From contig JBASFK010000001.1 in the NCBI GenBank assembly GCA_049652985.1, forward strand, positions 186,001 to 250,000: a stretch of DNA of 64,000 nucleotides. Direction: 5' to 3'. A program made the translations under genes and the position numbers. The notes under the pieces are model-generated. The model was not told where the DNA came from. It did no database searches and was given only the letters and a program-made list of their open reading frames with translations. Positions 51,604-59,299 of the stretch are shown piece after piece. Source of the stretch: UBA7657 sp049652985. Lineage in GTDB: Bacteria; Pseudomonadota; Alphaproteobacteria; Micavibrionales; Micavibrionaceae. Within the stretch, counting starts at the first letter, position 1. Each line of letters starts with the position of its first letter.

Positions 51604-52278
51604 ATGTTAGAAGATACAATTAATGACTTAATAAAAAATTTCCAATATGAAACTGACGAAGAATTAGAACGAAAACGAAAAGTTTTTCTCTCGCACGTCG
51701 TTAGCCAAACGCAAGAAAAAATCGCTGAAGGCAAAAAGGACCTTGATTTTAATCGGAAAGCATACTTAGAACTTTCAAAAATTATTCAAAAACGTCAAAA
51801 AAGAAAACGCTCTGAATATTGGGTGGAAAAAATAATTCTTCCTCTTCTTATAGGAGTAATAGGCATAACTGGAGTTTGGTCAGGCACTTATTTAGCGGAC
51901 AAACAAAACACTACTCAGCAAATACGAAGCCAATCGATAGAATGGGAAAAAGAAATAGTAAGAAAAAGGTTAGAAATTATTGATCGATATGCAAAATTAA
52001 TGGCAAATAAAGCTTCTGTACAAGCTGCGGTAAAAAGAAATATGGATACTTCTAAGGAAGCACTGGATACTGCTACTGCTTACTACTCTGAATATGCGAG
52101 CATAATAGTTAATTCAAAAATTTTCTTTGGTCCAAAAACTATTGCAGCCGTCGACAAACTTAATAAAGATGAAAAAAAGTGGTCTGAAAAAGAATGGAAA
52201 AATGAAAAAGATTTTATGCAGGCCATGCTTGATGAATTATTTTTCGACTTACAGCATTACGTACCAAAAAATAAGTGA
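51604..52278 (+). CDS. Single-pass membrane protein paired with SIR2-like gene
   Basis: A 224-residue AT-rich gene. The start MLEDTINDLIKNFQYETDEE lies two bases after the stop of the SIR2-like gene. Residues 1-70 are charged helices, EYWVEKIILPLLIGVIGITG near residues 71-90 begins one membrane helix (to about 98), and the remaining 125 residues are a Lys/Glu-rich helical region (KEIVRKRLEIIDRYAKLMAN) probably forming a coiled bundle. There is no catalytic motif. It could anchor, sense for, or act as effector of the SIR2-like partner. No homologue comes to mind. Confidence 0.65.
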   Translation: MLEDTINDLIKNFQYETDEELERKRKVFLSHVVSQTQEKIAEGKKDLDFNRKAYLELSKIIQKRQKRKRSEYWVEKIILPLLIGVIGITGVWSGTYLADKQNTTQQIRSQSIEWEKEIVRKRLEIIDRYAKLMANKASVQAAVKRNMDTSKEALDTATAYYSEYASIIVNSKIFFGPKTIAAVDKLNKDEKKWSEKEWKNEKDFMQAMLDELFFDLQHYVPKNK

Positions 52279-52470
52279 ATGAACTAATCTCCTTCCCATA
52301 ACCTCAATCTGTGCTACACTCCTCTCACTTGGCGCAACGCCCGCATACCGCCTTATGGCCGCTCCCCGATAAAGCTTTCACACCCCCCACCCCCCCTCCG
52401 CAAATCTGTACGCAGTGAAACCGGATTTGCCAGTATTTACAATGCGCCGCCGCTCCTTTACCCTCTGCCT

Positions 52471-52530
52471 GCTTTCCCCGCGCAAGCGGGGATCTGAGGA
52501 AAAGCTCCCCGTTTTCACGGGGAAGACAGT
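52471..52530. repeat. Palindromic repeat ahead of purB
   Basis: CCCCGC-GCAA-GCGGGG (52476-52491) and TCCCCG-TTTTCA-CGGGGA (52506-52523) form two hairpins flanked by GCTTT and AGACAG. It lies 20-80 bases before the purB start and would be part of its leader. An in-frame GTG further upstream reads through it but lacks a ribosome site. Confidence 0.65.
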
Positions 52531-52549
52531 GTTTAAAGGATTAAACGGT

Positions 52550-53848
52550 ATGATCCCCCGCTACACCCGCCCCGAAATGGCGCAGATATTCGAGGCCGAA
52601 AACCGCTTCAAAATATGGCTGGAGATCGAAACCCTCGCCGCCGAGAAAATGGCCGAGCTCGGCACCGTGCCGAAATCCGTCCCCGCCGCCTTGCGCAAAA
52701 AGGGCCGCTTCGACATCGCCCGCATCGACGAAATTGAAAAGGAAGTCAAACACGACGTCATCGCCTTCCTGACCAACGTCGCCGAGCATGTCGGCCCCGA
52801 CTCGCGCTATGTGCACCAGGGCATGACCAGCAGCGACGTCGTCGACACGGCCTTCGCCGTCCAGCTCACCCAGGCCGCCGACCTCCTGCTGAAAGACCTC
52901 GACGGATTATTGAAGGCGCTGAAAAAACGCAGTTTAGAGCACGCGAAAACCATCTGCATCGGTCGCAGCCACGGCATCCATGCCGAGCCCACCACCTTCG
53001 GCCTGAAACTCGCCGGCCACTACGCGGCGTTCAGCCGAGCGCGGGAACGGCTCAAAAACGCCCGCGCTGAAATCGCCATCTGCACCATCTCCGGCGCCGT
53101 CGGCAATTACGCCACCGTCGACCCCGCCGTGGAGGGTTACATCGCGAAAAAGCTCGGCCTCAAACCCGAAACCGTTTCAACGCAAGTGATTCCACGTGAC
53201 CGTCATGCAATGTTCTTCGCCACCCTCGGCGTCATCGCCGCGAGCGTTGAAAACCTCGCCACCGAAATCCGGCACCTGCAGCGCACCGAAGTCCGCGAGG
53301 CCGAGGAATTCTTCTCCAAAGGCCAAAAAGGCTCCTCCGCCATGCCGCACAAACGCAATCCGATCCTCTCTGAGAACCTTACAGGCTTGGCACGGCTGGT
53401 GAGGGCTTACGTCACGCCCGCGCTGGAGAACGTCACGCTCTGGCACGAGCGCGACATCTCCCACTCCTCCGTCGAGCGCAACATCGGCCCCGACGCCTGC
53501 GTGACTTTGGATTTCGCCCTCGTCCGCCTCACCGGCATCGTCGAAAAACTATTGGTTTATCCCGATACGATGAAAAAAAATCTGGAGCACACCGGCGGCC
53601 TCGTATTTTCCCAGCGCACCCTCCTCGCCCTCACTCAAAACGGCATCAGCCGCGAAGATGCCTACAAAATCGTCCAGGGCGCCGCCATGAAAGTCTGGGA
53701 GAGCAACGGCAAACTCACACTGCGCAGGGCGCTTGAGACGCATTCTCAAGTTACTGAGAAACTTGACAAAAAAGCTCTCGACACTATCTTTGACTACAAG
53801 CATTACACAAAGCACGTCGATAAAATCATCAGGCGTGCGCTGGCATAG
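52550..53848 (+). CDS. purB: Adenylosuccinate lyase
   Basis: A 432-residue enzyme splitting adenylosuccinate and SAICAR in purine synthesis. The start MIPRYTRPEMAQIFEAENRF follows AAAGGATTAAACGGT and equals the usual N-terminus. The substrate-binding segments are YVHQGMTSSDVVDTAFAVQL and GRSHGIHAEPTTFGLK (catalytic His). The fumarase-superfamily signature is GSSAMPHKRNPILSENL with the mobile catalytic Ser. All-helical; active as a tetramer. The upstream leader of about 270 bases contains a palindromic repeat. Bacterioferritin follows after 12 bases. Confidence 0.96.
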   Translation: MIPRYTRPEMAQIFEAENRFKIWLEIETLAAEKMAELGTVPKSVPAALRKKGRFDIARIDEIEKEVKHDVIAFLTNVAEHVGPDSRYVHQGMTSSDVVDTAFAVQLTQAADLLLKDLDGLLKALKKRSLEHAKTICIGRSHGIHAEPTTFGLKLAGHYAAFSRARERLKNARAEIAICTISGAVGNYATVDPAVEGYIAKKLGLKPETVSTQVIPRDRHAMFFATLGVIAASVENLATEIRHLQRTEVREAEEFFSKGQKGSSAMPHKRNPILSENLTGLARLVRAYVTPALENVTLWHERDISHSSVERNIGPDACVTLDFALVRLTGIVEKLLVYPDTMKKNLEHTGGLVFSQRTLLALTQNGISREDAYKIVQGAAMKVWESNGKLTLRRALETHSQVTEKLDKKALDTIFDYKHYTKHVDKIIRRALA

Positions 53849-53860
53849 GAGATTGAGATT

Positions 53861-54346
53861 ATGAAGGGCGACAAAAAAGTCATCGCTTACCTGAACGACG
53901 CGCTGAAGCACGAAATGACGGCGATCAACCAGTATTTCCTGCACTCGCGCCTGCTCGAGGATTGGGGCGTGACCAAGCTCGCCAAGCATGAGTACAAGGA
54001 ATCCATCGAGGAGATGCAGCACGCCGATGAATTCATCAAGCGCATCCTCCTGCTCGGCGGCATGCCGAACCTGCAGGAACTCGGCAAGCTCCTGATCGGC
54101 GAGGACGTAAAGGAAGTGCTGGAATGCGACCTGAAACTCGAACTCGACGCCGTCAAACTCTACCGCGAGGCCATCGGCCATTGCGAGAGCGTACAGGACT
54201 ATGTCAGCCGCGACCTCTTCGCCAAGATCCTCAGCGCCGAGGAACAGCACGCCGACCATATCCAGACCGCCCTGGACCTGATCGGGCAGATGGGCCTGCA
54301 GAACTACATCCAGCTTCAGACGGATCCCCAGCCCGAAGAAGGCTAA
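53861..54346 (+). CDS. bfr: Bacterioferritin
   Basis: A 161-residue iron-storage protein that forms a 24-subunit shell with heme between dimers. The four-helix bundle shows the ferroxidase ligands in LKHEMTAINQYFLHSRL (Glu18) and IEEMQHADEFIKRILLLGG (Glu51, Met52 as heme ligand, His54), and in CDLKLELDAVKLYREAI and LFAKILSAEEQHADHIQT (Glu127, His130 positions). The length matches the family. It follows purB closely, and a terminator-like palindrome lies 28 bases after the stop, so it may share purB transcription. The ferredoxin that releases its iron is encoded next. Confidence 0.96.
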   Translation: MKGDKKVIAYLNDALKHEMTAINQYFLHSRLLEDWGVTKLAKHEYKESIEEMQHADEFIKRILLLGGMPNLQELGKLLIGEDVKEVLECDLKLELDAVKLYREAIGHCESVQDYVSRDLFAKILSAEEQHADHIQTALDLIGQMGLQNYIQLQTDPQPEEG

Positions 54347-54373
54347 ATCCAGCCATTTCAAGGCATTAACGCC

Positions 54374-54391
54374 AAAAAGCGCGCGCTTTTT
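54374..54391 (+). terminator. Terminator after bacterioferritin
   Basis: AAAAAGCGCGCGCTTTTT is a perfect 18-base palindrome ending in five Ts, 28 bases after the bfr stop. It separates bfr from the iron-regulated ferredoxin gene. Confidence 0.6.
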
Positions 54392-54421
54392 GCGAATGAC
54401 TTGCATTTGCCCCGGCAAGAT

Positions 54422-54457
54422 GATAATGATTCTTAATAGGAACTGGGAATCATTCTC
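54422..54457. promoter_or_regulatory. Fur-like iron box before the first bfd gene
   Basis: GATAATGATTCTTAAT (54422-54437) matches the left part of the classical Fur box GATAATGATAATCATTATC, and AATCATTCTC (54448-54457) matches its right half at nine of ten positions. The two form a larger interrupted inverted repeat, 27 bases before the ATG, overlapping the expected promoter. Iron-dependent repression of the ferredoxin is implied. Confidence 0.55.
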
Positions 54458-54483
54458 AGCTTTTGGGACCGGGGTACTTCACC

Positions 54484-54675
54484 ATGATGGTTTGTCTTTG
54501 CCACCCTTTCAGCGACAAAAAAGTGCGCGAGCACCTGTCTGAAAAAGACGGCAAGAAATGCGGCATGTCCGAGGTTTATTCGACCTGCTCCGGCGGCAAC
54601 AAACCCCAGTGCTGCACCTGCCTTGAAACCCTTAAGGACATGGTCAAAAGCCACAATAAAACCGCGACCGCTTAA
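54484..54675 (+). CDS. bfd: Bacterioferritin-associated ferredoxin (Bfd-type)
   Basis: A 63-residue [2Fe-2S] protein. The product starts MMVCLCHPFSDKKVREHLSE with the first two ligands C4 and C6 (C-x-C), and the second pair is C43-x-x-C46 in KPQCCTCLETL, the standard Bfd pattern. It donates electrons to bacterioferritin heme so that stored Fe(III) leaves as Fe(II). An additional Cys at 35 and Cys44 are unusual. It sits directly after bfr under its own iron-responsive site, which would make ferredoxin appear when iron is scarce, as in Pseudomonas. Confidence 0.88.
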   Translation: MMVCLCHPFSDKKVREHLSEKDGKKCGMSEVYSTCSGGNKPQCCTCLETLKDMVKSHNKTATA

Positions 54676-54687
54676 CATTTCCCTTAT

Positions 54688-54717
54688 TTGACAGATTCCA
54701 TCCCTCCACGCTATAAA
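54688..54717 (+). promoter_or_regulatory. Sigma-70-type promoter of the second bfd gene
   Basis: TTGACA (54688-54693) and TATAAA (54712-54717) are consensus boxes with an 18-base spacer. The predicted start near 54724 gives a leader of about 33 bases. No Fur-like site overlaps it, in contrast to the first bfd gene. Confidence 0.65.
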
Positions 54718-54756
54718 TCGGGCGAATTCAACCCTTTGCCCCAACGGGTAATCGCT

Positions 54757-55014
54757 ATGATAGTTTGCATCTGCAAGAGCTTTAATGACGCTAGGGTACG
54801 TGAACATTTATCCGAAAGAAAAAATATCCCTGCGGAAATAGACGATCCCGATCATCCTTTTATTAAGGAAGTTTTCAGCGGCATCTCTGGCTGCGAAGAC
54901 TTCGAATGCGGTAAATGCCCCTCAAAGATCCTGGTGATTGTACAAGAAGATATTATCGAAAGAGATAAACAATCATCAGTTCCCCCGCAGGATTCCCCTG
55001 CAATTCACGTATAA
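54757..55014 (+). CDS. Second Bfd-type [2Fe-2S] ferredoxin
   Basis: An 85-residue protein clearly related to the preceding one (MIVCICKSFNDARVREHLSE against MMVCLCHPFSDKKVREHLSE). The iron-sulfur ligands are C4, C6, C51 and C54; the spacing between pairs is longer because of an inserted acidic loop (AEIDDPDHPFIKEVF). The C-terminal 25 residues are Pro- and Ser-containing and probably flexible. The gene is more AT-rich than its partner and has its own promoter. It may serve another ferritin or Fe-S process. Confidence 0.8.
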   Translation: MIVCICKSFNDARVREHLSERKNIPAEIDDPDHPFIKEVFSGISGCEDFECGKCPSKILVIVQEDIIERDKQSSVPPQDSPAIHV

Positions 55015-55096
55015 ATATCAAACTCGGTCTTGCTTTAGCCCATGGCGTATGGCACGACTCGGTATACGTTTTAACCGTTTTTCCAGAGGTCCCATT

Positions 55097-55753
55097 ATGT
55101 TGAACAAAATCCTTCTCACCGCCGGGAGCATCCTGATTATGACCGCAGCCGCATCTTCGGCCCAAGCCGCCGATCCTGAAAACACTTTGAAAATGGATCT
55201 GTCCAGCGGCGGCACGGTCACAATCGAACTGCTGCCCGATATCGCCCCCGGTCACGCCGACCGCGTCAAGAAACTGACCCGCGCCGGTTTTTATGACGGC
55301 ATCGTTTTCCACCGCGTCATCGACGGCTTCATGGCCCAGACCGGCGACCCGACCGGCACCGGCATGAGCGGCTCCGACGAACCCGACCTCAAGGCCGAGT
55401 TCAGCCAATATCAATACAAGCGTGGCACTGTCGGCATGGCGCGTAAGGGCGACCCTGACTCCGCCAACTCGCAGTTCTTCATCTGCTTCACCGACACCGG
55501 CTGCTCGGGCCTCACCGGCCAGTACACTGTTATCGGTCAGGTGACGGAAGGCATGGAAAATGTCGACAAGCTCGCGAAAGGCGAACCGCCCGCGAGCCCC
55601 GACAAAATCACGAAGCTCCAGATCGCTTCTGATGCAGGCAAAGCTGCCGAAGCGCCCGCAGCAGCCCCTGCTGCTGAGCCGGCCGCAGAACCGGCTGCTG
55701 GTGAACCCGCTCCGGCTCCCGCTTCGGACCCCGCAGCACGCACAAATCAGTAA
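55097..55753 (+). CDS. Periplasmic cyclophilin-type peptidyl-prolyl isomerase
   Basis: A 218-residue protein. The start MLNKILLTAGSILIMTAAAS with cleavage after AQA gives a signal peptide; AGAGGT precedes it. The cyclophilin core has GIVFHRVIDGFMAQTGDPTG with the catalytic Arg, SQFFICFTDTGCSGLTGQYT, and QVTEGMENVDKLAKG at the end. It speeds proline isomerisation during envelope-protein folding. After the core comes an Ala-Pro-Glu tail of about 40 residues, absent from E. coli PpiA. The stop codon TAA is shared with the start of the glucosidase gene (TAATG). Confidence 0.92.
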   Translation: MLNKILLTAGSILIMTAAASSAQAADPENTLKMDLSSGGTVTIELLPDIAPGHADRVKKLTRAGFYDGIVFHRVIDGFMAQTGDPTGTGMSGSDEPDLKAEFSQYQYKRGTVGMARKGDPDSANSQFFICFTDTGCSGLTGQYTVIGQVTEGMENVDKLAKGEPPASPDKITKLQIASDAGKAAEAPAAAPAAEPAAEPAAGEPAPAPASDPAARTNQ

Positions 55754-57306
55754 TGAATTCCGATAAAAAGCGCCCCGCTGCCCCATGGTGGCGGGGCGCT
55801 TTTCTTTACCAGGTCTACCCGCGCAGTTTCCGCGATTCAAACGGCGACGGCATCGGCGACCTTCCCGGCATCACTGAAAAGCTTGATTACATCGCCGCGC
55901 TCGGCGTCGATGGCGTCTGGATTTCGCCGTTCTTTAAATCGCCGATGAAGGATTTCGGCTACGACGTTTCCGATTACCGCGATATCGATCCCATTTTCGG
56001 CACGCTGAAAGATTTCGACGCGCTTTTGAAACGCGCACATGGGCTCAATCTCAAAATCATCATCGACCTCGTCCTCAGCCACACATCGGACGAGCATCCA
56101 TGGTTCATTGAAAGCCGAAAAAATAAAACCAACCCGAAAGCCGACTGGTATGTCTGGGCAGAAAGCAGGAACGGCGAACCGCCTAACAACTGGGTTTCGG
56201 TTTTCGGCGGCCCGGCATGGACGTTTGATGAGACACGCGGGCAATATTACCTGCATAATTTCCTGACCGAACAGCCCGATCTCAATTTTCACAACCCGGA
56301 AGTCCAGCAGGCGGTTCTCGATACCGCGCGATTCTGGCTTGATCGCGGCGTCGATGGTTTCCGTCTCGACGTGGTGAATTTCTATTTCCATGATAAAAAA
56401 CTGCGCGATAACCCGCCACGCACGCATGGAAAATCTTTTGGAACGCAACTTGAAATCCCCGATCCCTATTCCGATCAGCAGCATGTCCATGATAAATCAC
56501 AGCCGGAAAATATTATCTTCATCGAACGCTTCCGCGCTTTAATGGACGAATACGATGGCCGCTTTACAGTCGGCGAAATCGGCGACGATTATCCGAACGA
56601 ACGTTCCGCCGAATACACGAAAGGCGAAAAACGCCTGAACACCTGTTACAACACCGATATGATGTGCGGCGCGCGCAAGGAATTAACGGCGTCGATCATC
56701 CGCGAACCACTGGAAGAATTTTTAAAATACCCCGAAAGCTGGCCGTCCTGGGCATTTTCAAATCACGATGTCGTCCGCGCCGCCAGCCGCTGGCATCCGG
56801 GGGATGGCTTTAGTCACGATCCACGTCTGTCGAAAATGCTGATCGCATTGCTCGGCACGCTTTACGGCACGGTTTTCATGTACCAGGGCGAGGAGCTCGG
56901 CCTGCCTGAAGCCAAACTTAAACGCGAAGAACTGCGCGACCCGTGGGGAATTCGCCTCTACCCAGAATGGCAGGGCCGCGACGGCTGCCGCACGCCAATG
57001 CCGTGGGATGATACACGGCCTGCAAAACCATGGCTGCCGGTTCCGGCCTCGCATAATGATCTCAACGTCGCCGCACAGGAAAACGATAAAAATTCCATTC
57101 TGAACTTCACGCGCGAATTCCTGGCATGGCGTAAAGCGCAGGAGTCCCTGAAAAGCGGCGACATAAAATTCACGGAAACCGGCGATGAAAAAATCCTCGC
57201 TTTTTCACGCGGAAAATTGAATTGCGTATTTAATCTGGGCCAGACCGAAAAAACATGGGAAGGGAAAAAGCTCGGCCCTTACGGCTTCTCTTTTTCCGGG
57301 GACTGA
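55753..57306 (+). CDS. GH13 alpha-glucosidase (oligo-1,6-glucosidase-like)
   Basis: A 517-residue retaining alpha-glucosidase of family GH13. WWRGAFLYQVYPRSFRDSNG is the standard N-terminus and GDGIGDLPGITEKLDYIAAL continues the first barrel elements. The catalytic nucleophile is the Asp in GVDGFRLDVVNF, the acid/base Glu lies in FTVGEIGDDYP, and the transition-state Asp in FSNHDVVRAASR. There is no signal peptide, so it is cytosolic and hydrolyses small alpha-glucosides. The first 17 codons contain a strong terminator hairpin, and there is no ribosome site, so expression probably depends on coupling to the cyclophilin gene. Confidence 0.93.
   Translation: MNSDKKRPAAPWWRGAFLYQVYPRSFRDSNGDGIGDLPGITEKLDYIAALGVDGVWISPFFKSPMKDFGYDVSDYRDIDPIFGTLKDFDALLKRAHGLNLKIIIDLVLSHTSDEHPWFIESRKNKTNPKADWYVWAESRNGEPPNNWVSVFGGPAWTFDETRGQYYLHNFLTEQPDLNFHNPEVQQAVLDTARFWLDRGVDGFRLDVVNFYFHDKKLRDNPPRTHGKSFGTQLEIPDPYSDQQHVHDKSQPENIIFIERFRALMDEYDGRFTVGEIGDDYPNERSAEYTKGEKRLNTCYNTDMMCGARKELTASIIREPLEEFLKYPESWPSWAFSNHDVVRAASRWHPGDGFSHDPRLSKMLIALLGTLYGTVFMYQGEELGLPEAKLKREELRDPWGIRLYPEWQGRDGCRTPMPWDDTRPAKPWLPVPASHNDLNVAAQENDKNSILNFTREFLAWRKAQESLKSGDIKFTETGDEKILAFSRGKLNCVFNLGQTEKTWEGKKLGPYGFSFSGD
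55766..55807 (+). terminator. Intrinsic terminator overlapping the start of the GH13 gene
   Basis: AAAAGCGCCCCGC (55766-55778) and GCGGGGCGCTTTT (55791-55803) form a perfect 13-bp stem around a 12-base loop, followed by CTTT. It has every mark of a Rho-independent terminator for the cyclophilin gene, yet lies in codons 5-18 of the glucosidase. Confidence 0.8.
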
Positions 57307-58031
57307 TCGTCTTCCAGTGCAAAACCGGCCGATTCACTGAAATCCCGTTCATCAGCCTGCAGGTTAACCGCCCTGACCGGTGTTCTTGCCGCATCGGCCT
57401 TCAGGCGGCTGTCCTCACCGGCCTTCAGCTCCAGCACTCTCGCGGTTTCGGTCATCTTGGCCAGTATCTTTGACAGTTTCTGCTTGTTGTCGAGCGGGTC
57501 GGGCGTATCGAAGCGCAGCAGCATCATGTCTCCGCGGAAAATTAAAATCGTCGACCCGTTGCGGATTTTCATCATCGACGTCAGCGCCTCCAGTCTCTCG
57601 GGCGTGAGATAAGCCTCCAGCGCATAACCACTCGAAGCGGTGGCGATATAATTCTTGTCCCACTTGGGATAATTCGGATTGATTTCCTCCTTAAGTCGCA
57701 TCGAATGGATCAGCGGCACCATGTTGCCGTTGCCGATCCCGCCCTCGAACGGCATCCTGTTCAGGAGCTGAACTTCTATTGCCGAAAGCTTGCGCGACGA
57801 ACGCCCGTCGGGGGAAATATGCTCGCCGATCAGGAAGCTGACCGCGCGCCCGTCCACGGTCCCGCTCATCTCTGGCGATGCCATCATCGACGCCGTGCGG
57901 TAACGAAGACCCTTTTCAACGGCGAAAGCTGTCCATGCCTGTTTCTGCCGGAACAGGATGAAAATGGTCCAGCCGAGGAAATAAAGCAACGCGCCGGAAA
58001 GAAACAACCAGAGGAAAAACCAGATGGACAA
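57279..58031 (-). CDS. Membrane-anchored protein of unknown function
   Basis: A 250-residue protein. The start is uncertain: a TTG at 58031 has GAGG seven bases upstream and gives an N-terminus that is at once a membrane helix (SIWFFLWLFLSGALLYFLGW). Longer starts only add polar residues. After the helix comes a soluble part with AFAVEKGLRYRTASMMASPE, GTVDGRAVSFLIGE and ILIFRGDMMLLRFDTPD, then a charged C-terminal region. It probably faces the periplasm or cytoplasm from one anchor. I do not recognise the domain. Its 3' end overlaps that of the glucosidase by 28 bases. Confidence 0.65.
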   Translation of the reverse strand: MSIWFFLWLFLSGALLYFLGWTIFILFRQKQAWTAFAVEKGLRYRTASMMASPEMSGTVDGRAVSFLIGEHISPDGRSSRKLSAIEVQLLNRMPFEGGIGNGNMVPLIHSMRLKEEINPNYPKWDKNYIATASSGYALEAYLTPERLEALTSMMKIRNGSTILIFRGDMMLLRFDTPDPLDNKQKLSKILAKMTETARVLELKAGEDSRLKADAARTPVRAVNLQADERDFSESAGFALEDDQSPEKEKP

Positions 58032-58210
58032 GGGCGGACCTCGTGAAAAATATACCTCTTCCAGTTTACCCCGGTTGGGCGGTCTTTGCCACATCCGAAA
58101 ATGGGCGAGGCCAGTCAAGGCCCCGCCCTATTTCAGAGGAGTGGTCGGTGATGGGGTCCCTTCCGTGTCCGTATTCTCGGGCATGAGAAGGGATATCATT
58201 CAATGATACG

Positions 58211-58237
58211 CCCGGCCGCTTAATGCCGGGTTATTTT
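58211..58237 (+). terminator. Forward-strand terminator-like hairpin
   Basis: CCCGGC-CGCTTAAT-GCCGGG followed by TTATTTT. No forward gene ends nearby (the glucosidase stops 900 bases earlier), so it would end a long read-through or an unannotated RNA. Confidence 0.4.
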
Positions 58238-58279
58238 CCCGCCCCATAAGGCATAAAATTGGATCAATTTTTAGCCAAT

Positions 58280-58311
58280 AAAAAAGGCGGCCACTTTGCG
58301 CGCCGCCTTTT
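58280..58311 (-). terminator. Terminator of the small lipoprotein gene
   Basis: On the reverse strand, AAAAGGCGGC and GCCGCCTTTTTT form a GC stem ending in six Ts, 20 bases after the stop of the lipoprotein gene at 58331. A-runs on the other side make it usable in both directions. Confidence 0.75.
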
Positions 58312-58330
58312 GAAATCGGTCAGTCCTAGT

Positions 58331-58624
58331 TTATTTTTCCTGCTTTTCGCGGAAAACTTCTTCGGCTTTGCTCGGCGCCTGGATTACGGGCGGCGGCGGC
58401 GCCGGTGGCGGGGTTGTCATCGGCGCGGGTGCAGGCGCCGGCTCGAGCTTAAGCTCCTTCTCGGGCATCATCTTGGCGCGGACATAGGCGACGCCGGTAC
58501 CGGCGGTACGCGTATTGCCATATGGAACCATGTCGTCGGTGCGGATCATTTCCCAGCCTTCTCCGCAGGCGGCAAGCGCCAGCGGGGATGCGAGAATCAC
58601 AAATCTTAAGAAACGTGAAGGCAT
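58331..58624 (-). CDS. Small lipoprotein, 97 aa
   Basis: The start MPSRFLRFVILASPLALAAC follows AAGGAGG, an ideal ribosome site. The signal peptide ends in the lipobox LAAC (Cys20), so it is lipidated. The mature part has a short ordered region (WEMIRTDDMVPYGNTRTAGT), then a Pro-Ala-rich stretch (APAPAPMTTPPPAPPPP) that could span peptidoglycan, and ends in a charged helix (SKAEEVFREKQEK). Function unknown. Single-gene unit with its own terminator. Confidence 0.78.
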   Translation of the reverse strand: MPSRFLRFVILASPLALAACGEGWEMIRTDDMVPYGNTRTAGTGVAYVRAKMMPEKELKLEPAPAPAPMTTPPPAPPPPVIQAPSKAEEVFREKQEK

Positions 58625-58699
58625 GAAGCGCCTCCTTTTCTGAATGGGGTAAACCAAGAATGTGCGAACGCACTTGTATAAGCTACCCGAAAAAAGCCC

Positions 58700-59269
58700 T
58701 CAGGGCAACGGGGACTGGTGCTGCTTCTTGGTGACCCGGTACAAAACGAACCGCCCCAGCGGGTGCCCCTTGGCCAGGCTCGGGTAATCGAAATCCCCGT
58801 CCGGGTCGCGTTTCATGCCTATTTTCTCTATCAGTTTGATGGCGCGGCTGTTGTCATGCACGGCATAGGCCACGACTTCCTTAAGCTTCAGTTTGCCGAA
58901 CGCATGATCCAGCACGGCCCGGGCGGCCTCGGTGCCATACCCCTTACCCCAGTACTCATAGTCCAGCCGCCACGCGATCTCGACGGCAGGCGTAAAAGGA
59001 ACATCCATTTCAACATTCTGCAAACCGGCGAAGCCCATGAATTCACCCGTTTTTTTCATCTCTACCGCGTAGAAACCAAAACCGTGTGTTTCGAAATGCT
59101 TCTGGAAGCGATCGATCAGCCTGTCGCTGTCCTGCTCCGTCAAACGGCGCGGAAAAAATTCCATGATCATCGGATCGTTGTTAATGCGCGCGAAAGATTT
59201 TTTATCCTCTTCCTTCCACTCGCGCAAAATAAGACGCTCTGTTTCGATATGCTTTTTCATCCCAGCCAT
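58700..59269 (-). CDS. GNAT acetyltransferase of the RimJ/RimL type
   Basis: A 189-residue protein. IETERLILREWKEEDKKSFA is the typical first strand and helix of the RimJ/RimL branch. The acetyl-CoA loop is WRLDYEYWGKGYGTEAARAV near residue 105, and VVAYAVHDNSRAIKLIEKIG is motif B. Members acetylate N-termini of ribosomal proteins, amino acids or drugs; the substrate here is unknown. The start may be either of two nearby ATGs (59269 or 59260). It stands alone between terminators. Confidence 0.9.
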   Translation of the reverse strand: MAGMKKHIETERLILREWKEEDKKSFARINNDPMIMEFFPRRLTEQDSDRLIDRFQKHFETHGFGFYAVEMKKTGEFMGFAGLQNVEMDVPFTPAVEIAWRLDYEYWGKGYGTEAARAVLDHAFGKLKLKEVVAYAVHDNSRAIKLIEKIGMKRDPDGDFDYPSLAKGHPLGRFVLYRVTKKQHQSPLP

Positions 59270-59299
59270 ATTAACGCGATTGCATGGTACGACAAGCTC

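Larger units (their letters stand above)
58032..58330. other. Gene-free stretch with three hairpins
   Basis: No credible reading frame is visible in these 299 bases. It holds GGGCGAGGCC/GGCCCCGCCC (58103-58128, one mismatch), CCCGGC/GCCGGG followed by TTATTTT (58211-58237), and the terminator at 58280-58311. A small RNA between the first two hairpins is possible, but nothing shows a promoter. Confidence 0.4.

Noticed and set aside
50520..52400. Genomic island with integrase or attachment site around the SIR2-like pair
   Set aside because: No integrase, no tRNA and no flanking direct repeat was visible. Only base composition suggests acquisition.
52415..52549. N-terminal extension of purB from a GTG start
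   Set aside because: It reads through a palindromic repeat and has no ribosome site. MIPRYTRPEM after AAAGGA is the family's normal start.
58100..58240. Small RNA gene in the gap before the lipoprotein
   Set aside because: Two hairpins are present but I see no promoter, so an RNA gene is not claimed.
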